The notes under the pieces were generated by a model. That model saw only the letters and a program-made list of their open reading frames with translations. It did no database searches and was not told where the DNA came from. Source: Mycobacterium sp. (lineage in GTDB: Bacteria; Actinomycetota; Actinomycetes; Mycobacteriales; Mycobacteriaceae). Taken from it: a stretch of DNA of 64,000 nucleotides. Position numbers and translations under genes: made by a program. Positions 57,576 through 64,000 of the stretch are shown one piece after another (position 1 is the stretch's first letter; each line of letters opens with the position of its first letter). Location of the stretch: the NCBI RefSeq assembly GCF_019247635.1, contig NZ_JAFBAR010000108.1, positions 1-64,000 on the forward strand. Reading direction: 5' to 3'.

Positions 57576-58670
57576 GTGCTGAACGGCGGGGTGCGCAGAT
57601 GGGTTGCCCCGGCATCGATAATGGCCGCACTCGCGATCGCCTGCAGCGCTTGCGGATCGGAACCGTCCAAGCCCTCGTCGCGGTCGCTGGTCACGCCCAC
57701 CACCCAGATCGCCGGAGCCGGGGTGCTGGGAAACGATCGCAAGCCCGATGACTCGTGCGCCAAGGACCCGGCGGCGGCCGACGCGGGGCCCTCGCCCCGC
57801 ACCGCGCACAACGCGGCGGGAGTGACGCCGGACGTGGTGCAGGTGCCCGCCGATCCGCAGCGCATCGTGGTGCTCGCCGGTGACCAACTCGACGCACTGT
57901 GCGCGCTGGGCCTGCAATCCCGGGTAGTGGGCGCCGCATTGCCGGACGGCTCGGCATCCCAGCCGCCGTACCTGGGCAATACGGTGCACGGGCTGGCCGG
58001 GGTCGGTACGCGCAGCTCCCCCGACATGAACGCCATCAGGGCTGCCCACCCGGATCTGATCCTGGGCTCACAAGGGCTGACGCCAAAGCTGTATGCGCAG
58101 CTGGCGGCGATCGCGCCCACCGTGTTCACTGCGGCTCCCGGCGCGGCCTGGCAGGACAACCTGCGTGGCGTCCGGGCGGCGACGGGACGCGGCGCCGCGG
58201 TCGACGGACTGATCAGCGGCTTCTCGCAGCGGGCGGCCCAGATTGGGGCCACCCACGACGCGGCCCATTTCCAGGCCTCGATCGTCGAGCTGACAGACAA
58301 GACCATGCGGGTCTACGGGTCCAACAACTTTCCGGCCAGCGTGCTGACCGCGGTCGGGGTGGACCGGCCGATGGCGCAGCGCTTCACCGACAAGGCCTAC
58401 CTCGAGATGGGGACCACCGACGCCGACCTGGCCAGGTCGCCGGACTTCTCCGCCGCCGACGCCGACATCATCTACGTGTCCTGCGCATCCGCGGCCGCCA
58501 CGGACCGCGCGGCCACCATCCTGGACAGCGACCCGTGGCGCAAGCTGTCGGCCAACCGCGACAACCGGGTGTTCGTCGTCAACGACGAGATCTGGCAGAC
58601 GGGCCAGGGCTTGATTGCCGCCCGCGGCATCGTCGACGACCTGCGCTGGATCAACGCCCCGATTAATTAG
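57576..58670 (+). CDS. fecB: Iron-siderophore ABC transporter substrate-binding lipoprotein
   Basis: Lipobox AIACSACGSEPS; QRIVVLAGDQLDALCALGLQSRVVGAAL; DLILGSQGLTPKLYAQLAAIAPTVF; track ORF 56469.. over-extends upstream. Confidence 0.92.
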   Translation: MLNGGVRRWVAPASIMAALAIACSACGSEPSKPSSRSLVTPTTQIAGAGVLGNDRKPDDSCAKDPAAADAGPSPRTAHNAAGVTPDVVQVPADPQRIVVLAGDQLDALCALGLQSRVVGAALPDGSASQPPYLGNTVHGLAGVGTRSSPDMNAIRAAHPDLILGSQGLTPKLYAQLAAIAPTVFTAAPGAAWQDNLRGVRAATGRGAAVDGLISGFSQRAAQIGATHDAAHFQASIVELTDKTMRVYGSNNFPASVLTAVGVDRPMAQRFTDKAYLEMGTTDADLARSPDFSAADADIIYVSCASAAATDRAATILDSDPWRKLSANRDNRVFVVNDEIWQTGQGLIAARGIVDDLRWINAPIN

Positions 58671-59202
58671 CTGTGGTCGCGCTGACTCGAGTCCGGTACA
58701 TCGCAATCCCAAGTATTACCAACGGGATCAGCCAGATCAAACCCAAATAAGGGTCGGTCCTATAAATGACGAGAGCACTTGTCCGGGCATCGAGAAATCC
58801 GGCCAGCACGGCGGGCACCGACCACCACCACCGGAATTGTCGGTGTGCTGCGATTCCGAAAGACATGAGCGCCAACGCGGTAAAGAGGGATAAATACTGA
58901 ATTAAGGCATAATACGAACTCGGTCTGGCGTCATCAACTAGCAGAAATCCCCAGAACAGCGCGCGCACGGACGCGGCGGCCGCGGTCAGCCCGGCAAAGG
59001 CCGACGCCCAACGCTCGGCCTTTCCACAGCGCACCGCAACCACACCGAATGCCCATCCGAGGGCCAGCCACAGAATTAGATAAACGGCGTCTACCCAAAT
59101 CCACCCGACGTGCAAACCATGCAAACGGGAGATGCGAAATGTTGCGTATATTAAGGCGAAACCGATAATGATTCCGCCCGGCAGGTCGAAGTTTGCCCCC
59201 AT
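58663..59202 (-). CDS. Polytopic membrane protein of unknown function
   Basis: MGANFDLPGGIIIGFALIYATFRISRLHGLHVGWIWVDAVYLILWLALGWAFGVVAV...; 8-nt convergent overlap with fecB. Confidence 0.75.
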   Translation of the reverse strand: MGANFDLPGGIIIGFALIYATFRISRLHGLHVGWIWVDAVYLILWLALGWAFGVVAVRCGKAERWASAFAGLTAAAASVRALFWGFLLVDDARPSSYYALIQYLSLFTALALMSFGIAAHRQFRWWWSVPAVLAGFLDARTSALVIYRTDPYLGLIWLIPLVILGIAMYRTRVSATTAN

Positions 59203-59483
59203 AGACTGCTCGAAGTTTGCCGGCGCAGGTGGCCGCTGTTCGCTTCGTGTGCTCCCCACACGAGCAGGATATACAACTTTCTCACCAGCCCCAGGAACCC
59301 CACACGTCGTCGGCGGGTCGTTCTCATGCCGACCAGCTCGTCTAGGTTCAAAGTGGTCGTGAGCCGCCTTTATCGAAAGCGTTCCGCTGGAAAGTCGAGC
59401 GCGCTGCGCAACGGCCGACTGGCCTAAAACCGTTACCTTAGCTAAGCTTCTGTAGAGCCACCGAGATCGAAGAGGGAAATACC

Positions 59484-60524
59484 ATGAGCACTGTCAGCGC
59501 CTATGCCGCGACATCCGCAACCGCGCCACTGACCAAGACGACCATCGAGCGTCGCGATCCCGGTCCCCACGACGTCGCGATCGACATCAAATTCGCCGGA
59601 ATATGCCACTCCGACATCCACACCGTCAAAGCCGAGTGGGGTGTGCCGAACTACCCACTGGTCCCCGGCCACGAGATCGCCGGCGTGGTGACGGCCGTCG
59701 GCTCCGAGGTCACCAAGCACAAAATCGGCGACCACGTCGGCGTGGGCTGCATGGTGAACTCCTGCGGTCAGTGCAGCAGCTGTAAGGCCGGGCTCGAGCA
59801 GTACTGCAAACCGGGCGCGACCTTCACGTACAACTCGATCGACAAGGACGGCACACCGACGCAGGGCGGCTACAGCCAGGCCGTCGTCGTCGACGAGAAC
59901 TTCGTCGTGCACATTCCCGACGAGCTGCCCCTTGACGCCGCGGCGCCCTTGCTGTGCGCGGGCGTCACACTCTTCTCACCGCTGCGGCACTGGAAGGCCG
60001 GCCAGGGCACGCGGCTTGCGATCATCGGGCTGGGCGGCCTGGGCCACGTGGGCGTCAAGCTGGGCGCAGCGATGGGCGCCGACGTGACAGTGCTCTCGCA
60101 GTCGCTGAAGAAGATGGAAGACGGGCTGCGCCTGGGGGCGAGCAATTACTACGCCACCGCCGATCCGGACACCTTCCGCAAGCTGCGCAACGGTTTCGAC
60201 CTGATCCTGAACACCGTCTCAGCCAACCTGAACCTCGACGACTACCTGAATCTGCTGGACGTCGACGGCACCATGGTCGAACTCGGTATCCCCGAACACC
60301 CGATGGAGGTGCGGGCGTTCTCGCTGGGGCTCGCGCGACGCAGCCTCTCCGGGTCGAACATCGGCGGCATCGCCGAAACCCAGGAGATGCTGAACTTCTG
60401 CGCCGAGCACGGCGTGACCCCCGAAATCGAGGTCATCGAGGCCGATTACGTCAACGAAGCCTACGAGCGGGTGCTGGCCAGCGACGTGCGCTACCGCTTC
60501 GTCATCGACATCTCAAGCTTGTGA
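59484..60524 (+). CDS. adhC: NADP-dependent zinc alcohol dehydrogenase
   Basis: [58 protein letters not shown]. Confidence 0.95.
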   Translation: MSTVSAYAATSATAPLTKTTIERRDPGPHDVAIDIKFAGICHSDIHTVKAEWGVPNYPLVPGHEIAGVVTAVGSEVTKHKIGDHVGVGCMVNSCGQCSSCKAGLEQYCKPGATFTYNSIDKDGTPTQGGYSQAVVVDENFVVHIPDELPLDAAAPLLCAGVTLFSPLRHWKAGQGTRLAIIGLGGLGHVGVKLGAAMGADVTVLSQSLKKMEDGLRLGASNYYATADPDTFRKLRNGFDLILNTVSANLNLDDYLNLLDVDGTMVELGIPEHPMEVRAFSLGLARRSLSGSNIGGIAETQEMLNFCAEHGVTPEIEVIEADYVNEAYERVLASDVRYRFVIDISSL

Positions 60525-60935
60525 GGCAGCCCGCAACTGGGCCGCGATCTCTTCGGCGGCCTCGCCGTCTTCGTCGCCGGGGATAACCTCGCTGACGTCG
60601 ATGCCGGCCAGCGGCCAGCCCGCGGCGGCCAGCGTGGCGGCCACCCGACGAACGTTCTCGGGGCCGGCGTCGTGGTTGGTCAACTCGGAGATTCTCGCGG
60701 CGATCTCGTTGCCGTCGATCACGCCGTCCTCCTCGGACGCCGATCCCGGCTTGGTGAGGTTTTGGACGACCTCTTTGAGCTGATCCTGGGAAAGCGGGGT
60801 GCTGCGCAGGAGCGCCAGCAAGGGGACCTGGTCAGGCCCGGGCACGCCTTGGGGATAGCCGACCTGCAGCCAGCGGATTACCGACCGTAAGAAGTGGGGG
60901 TGATTGTGAGAAGAACCGGATGTCGTCACGCCCAT
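60513..60935 (-). CDS. DUF3349 family protein (Rv3046c-like)
   Basis: [46 protein letters not shown]. Confidence 0.88.
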   Translation of the reverse strand: MGVTTSGSSHNHPHFLRSVIRWLQVGYPQGVPGPDQVPLLALLRSTPLSQDQLKEVVQNLTKPGSASEEDGVIDGNEIAARISELTNHDAGPENVRRVAATLAAAGWPLAGIDVSEVIPGDEDGEAAEEIAAQLRAASQA

Positions 60936-61100
60936 TAGTCTCACGGTCGCGACATCACCGCGCCACCCTGGCATCCCGCCATCTCGACAATTCACGCTCC
61001 GTTCACGGACCGAACACGTCCCGCGCCCGAAGCCGGCCCAGACGTATTCCGCTTCGCCGGGGTCGTCCCCGTTGTCGGAGCTCATCCCTATCATCGGCTC

Positions 61101-61646
61101 GTGCGCGGGGCCCTGCCTGTCATTCCAATCGTCGTTGGGGCGTCCGTAGGCATCGCCGTGCACAGCCCCGGGGTGGGTTTTGCGACGTGCTACTTGACCC
61201 TGCTGCTCGAGGTCCTGGCGTGGGTGGCCAAGCGTCAGTGGTCGCGCCGCGACTGGGTCAACGCCACCATGAGACGAATCGACGCGATGGGCGGGGTCGA
61301 GTTCGAGGACTACGTCGCCACGCGCTTAGGCCAGGCGGGCTGGCGGGTCAGATTCACCCCGCCGGTCGGGGATTACGGCGTCGACCTGATCGCCGAAAGG
61401 GACGGCCGGTATGTGGCGATCCAGTGCAAGCGCTATGGAAAATCGGTCGGTGTCGCCGCCGTCCAGCAGGTGGTCTCCGGCGCGCTCCATCATGGATGCG
61501 CGAAGAGCATCGTCGTGAGCAACCAGGAGTTCACTGCTGCCGCAAAGCAATTGGCGTATACCCACGGCTGCCAGCTGATCGGCCGCAAAGTGTTGCAAAC
61601 CTGGGTGCCGCCGCCATGCCCCACCCCGCGTCGAGCGCGCGGCTAG
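61101..61646 (+). CDS. Membrane-anchored Mrr-type restriction endonuclease-like protein
   Basis: N-terminal hydrophobic segment(s), then FEDYVATRLGQAGWRVRFTPPVGDYGVDLIAERDGRYVAIQCKRYGKSVGVAAVQQVVSGA (PD-(D/E)xK motif D...QxK). Confidence 0.88.
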   Translation: MRGALPVIPIVVGASVGIAVHSPGVGFATCYLTLLLEVLAWVAKRQWSRRDWVNATMRRIDAMGGVEFEDYVATRLGQAGWRVRFTPPVGDYGVDLIAERDGRYVAIQCKRYGKSVGVAAVQQVVSGALHHGCAKSIVVSNQEFTAAAKQLAYTHGCQLIGRKVLQTWVPPPCPTPRRARG

Positions 61647-61900
61647 CAGGGCTCGCCCGGAGGCGTGTAGTAGGGCGCACCCTCCACGGTGTAGCAGGGG
61701 ACCTCGCCATCGACATACGGGTGATCGGACGCCACGATTGCGCCCGTGATCGCATCGCCTGCAAGGCCGGGGGTACAACCTCCGACACTGACGTGGCGCC
61801 CATTCGCGCCGGCGCAGATGTCGGCGTGCGCCGCCGGCGCCGACGGCGTGGCCACGGCCATTCCTACAATCAGCGCGATCCCCAGGAAAAATCTCTTCAT
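61643..61900 (-). CDS. Small secreted protein with four cysteines
   Basis: 85 aa MKRFFLGIALIVGMAVATPSAPAAHADICAGANGRHVSVGGCTPGLAGDAITGAIVASDHPYVDGEVPCYTVEGAPYYTPPGEPC. Confidence 0.8.
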   Translation of the reverse strand: MKRFFLGIALIVGMAVATPSAPAAHADICAGANGRHVSVGGCTPGLAGDAITGAIVASDHPYVDGEVPCYTVEGAPYYTPPGEPC

Positions 61901-61957
61901 AGCGGCAATTATGCGGCGAATTGATATCCCACACGAGCGCTTTAACGAGGTTCGTGT

Positions 61958-62242
61958 CTATTCGTTGATGTAGAAGGGCCCAATCCCTATCTTGTGGTCA
62001 CCGGTGAGCCCGATGCCCACAAGGTCGTTGCAGGAGTTGAAAAATCCGATGTCGTAGTTACCCGTGTTGAAGACGCCCTGGTTGTAGGTGCCGTAGTTCG
62101 CGCCACCCAGCAGCTGCAAGTAGCTGATTGGCAGGCCAGAGTTGTGCAGGCCGGCCAAAAGAACGGTCCCGCAGCGCATTCTCGCGTTGGCATGCGCCCG
62201 GCCAGGTCCCGGGGCGCACAAATAATAGGGAGAATTCCCCAT
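61958..62242 (-). pseudogene. Orphan ORF with PPE-MPTR-like repeats (possible remnant or short gene)
   Basis: 94-aa ORF ends NYGTYNQGVFNTGNYDIGFFNSCNDLVGIGLTGDHKIGIGPFYINE (NxGxxNxG repeats); no PPE domain upstream. Confidence 0.5.
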
Positions 62243-62355
62243 CAACTGCCACCGTCCATTGGCGCACACTTCACATCGAGCGCCCAGGCGAGGCCATCGC
62301 CAGAGCAACGACACACCGTTTTGCACCGGGCGCGCTGAGTGGACGGGAGCCGGAG

Positions 62356-64000
62356 ATGTCTTTTGTGACTGTGGCGCCAGACTTGCTGCAGGCCGCGGCA
62401 TCCGATTTGTCCGGCATCGGCTCGGCGGTGACCGCCGCGAATGCGGCCGCGGCAGCCCCGACGACCGGGATACTGGCCGCCGGCGCCGATGAGGTCTCGG
62501 CGGCGGTGGCATCGCTGTTTTCCAACCACGGACAGGCCTTTCAGGCGCTCAGCGCCCAAGCAGCGGCGTTTCATGACCAGTTCGTGCAGACGTTGAACAC
62601 CGCCGGGGGCGCCTATACGGCCACCGAAGCCGCCGACGCCTCGCCACTGCAGGCCCTCGAACAAGACGTCCTGGCCGTGATCAACGCGCCCACCAACGCC
62701 TTGTTGGGGACCCCGTTGATCGGCGACGGCACCGACGGCGCGCCCGGGACCGGGCAGGCCGGCGGGCCGGGTGGCATTTTGTGGGGAAACGGCGGTAACG
62801 GTGGGTCCGGAGCCCCCGGGCAGCCCGGTGGCCGAGGTGGTAATGCATGGCTTTTCGGCACCGGCGGCCAAGGCGGAGCCGGGGGGGCCGGGAGCACCGG
62901 CACCACGGGCTCTGCCATCAACAGCACCAACGGCGGCAACGGCGGCAACGGCGGCATGGGCGGGGCCGGCGGCAACGGCGGGCTGATCTTTGGAAACGGC
63001 GGCGCCGGCGGTGCCGGCGGCATCGGCGGGACAGGCGGGGCCGGCGGCAACGGTCCCTCCGGCGATTTCGGCGGCCCGGTCAACGCCTACAGCGGCACCG
63101 ACGGCGGCCATGCCGGCAACGGTGGTACGGGTGGGACCGGCGGCCAATCCCAGGGATTGTCAGGATTGTTCGGCGGCCATGCGGGCGCCAACGGCAACGG
63201 CGGCACCGGCGGCAACGGCGGCCAGGGCGGCCAGGGCGGTGTCGCCGCCGACGACAACGGCGTCACCGGCGGTGGTCACGGCGGCAACGGCGGCAACGGC
63301 GGGGCCGCGGGCCTGGGCGGTAGCGCCGGAGGCCCCGGCGCAACCGCGGGCGGCCCGGGCACCGGCGGCAACGGCGGCAACGGCGGCAACGGCGGCAACA
63401 GCACCTTCGGCACCGCCGGCCCCGGCGCCGGCGGCAACGGCGGCAACGGCGGGACCAGCACCGGCGCCGGTGGCAACGGCGGCAACGGGGGCGACGGCGG
63501 TAACGGCACCTTGACCACCAACACCAACGGCTATGTCATCGGCGGTGGCGGTGGCAGCGGCGGGGCCGGCGGCAACAGCACCGGCGGCGGCACGGGCGGC
63601 ACCGGCGGCACCGGCGGTGCCGGCGGTTTGGCCTACGCCTACGACAACAGCAGCCTCGTCGCCGAAGCCGGCGGCGGCACCGGTGGTGGCGGGGGCGGCG
63701 CCGCCGGGGCCATCGGCGGGCCCGGTGGCGGGGGCGGCGGCGGAGGCGCCGCCACCATCGCTCACGCCACCGCCAACGTCCACGGCGACGGCACCAGCGC
63801 CGGCGGCACCGGCGGCGGCCAAGGCGGCCTCGCTGGCTCGGGCTTCGGCCTGACCAACCACATCGACGCCGCCGGCGGGGGCGGCGGTGGCGGCGGGGGT
63901 ATCGCGGGCGGCACCGGAGGTACCGGCGGCACCGGCGGCTTCGCCCTGAGCGGGGGCGGGCTGGTCAGCGGCGGCGCCGGCGGCGGCGGTGGTGCGCCCG
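62356..64000 (+). CDS. PE_PGRS family protein (runs off right edge)
   Basis: ATG 62356: [98 protein letters not shown]... followed by extended GGxGGx repeats. Confidence 0.95.
   Translation, partial: MSFVTVAPDLLQAAASDLSGIGSAVTAANAAAAAPTTGILAAGADEVSAAVASLFSNHGQAFQALSAQAAAFHDQFVQTLNTAGGAYTATEAADASPLQALEQDVLAVINAPTNALLGTPLIGDGTDGAPGTGQAGGPGGILWGNGGNGGSGAPGQPGGRGGNAWLFGTGGQGGAGGAGSTGTTGSAINSTNGGNGGNGGMGGAGGNGGLIFGNGGAGGAGGIGGTGGAGGNGPSGDFGGPVNAYSGTDGGHAGNGGTGGTGGQSQGLSGLFGGHAGANGNGGTGGNGGQGGQGGVAADDNGVTGGGHGGNGGNGGAAGLGGSAGGPGATAGGPGTGGNGGNGGNGGNSTFGTAGPGAGGNGGNGGTSTGAGGNGGNGGDGGNGTLTTNTNGYVIGGGGGSGGAGGNSTGGGTGGTGGTGGAGGLAYAYDNSSLVAEAGGGTGGGGGGAAGAIGGPGGGGGGGGAATIAHATANVHGDGTSAGGTGGGQGGLAGSGFGLTNHIDAAGGGGGGGGGIAGGTGGTGGTGGFALSGGGLVSGGAGGGGGAP

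Noticed and set aside
62847-63861. Overlapping ORFs on both strands in the glycine-rich tract
   Set aside because: Products of the GGC/AAC repeat composition; the PE_PGRS frame from 62356 explains the region

Overview
The window is 64 kb of chromosome from a high-GC mycobacterium. Gene order follows the M. tuberculosis Rv2992c-Rv3046c interval, recognised from protein content and order (no database search was run). It appears to be a slow-growing non-tuberculous species with several lineage-specific insertions. The backbone carries gltX with tRNA-Gln/tRNA-Glu, leuB-serA, ilvBNC, cfp6/doxX/lppZ, gatCAB-pfkA, ligA, mnmA-iscS, etfBA, the methylglucose-lipopolysaccharide (MGLP) genes (Rv3030-Rv3032, Rv3034c and Rv3037c-like), serB2, ctaD, fecB and adhC. 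A truncated PE_PGRS gene lies at each edge. Accessory material includes a tetR-mmpS-mmpL block, a vapBC pair, a MarR/TspO/photolyase/SRPBCC-epimerase island inserted in the MGLP region, a serine protease homologue lacking catalytic residues, a tandem flavin-reductase duplication with one frameshifted copy, a membrane-anchored Mrr-type nuclease and an orphan MPTR-like ORF. The best non-coding signals are (i) a transcription-attenuation leader upstream of ilvB encoding [16 protein letters not shown], with mutually exclusive hairpins and a U-tract; (ii) five 56-bp palindromic terminator-like repeats with covariation; (iii) a 3 x 56-bp tandem repeat in a divergent promoter region; and (iv) operator-like palindromes at the mmpSL, vapBC, marR/tspO and PE promoters. 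I found no CRISPR array, prophage or insertion sequence.
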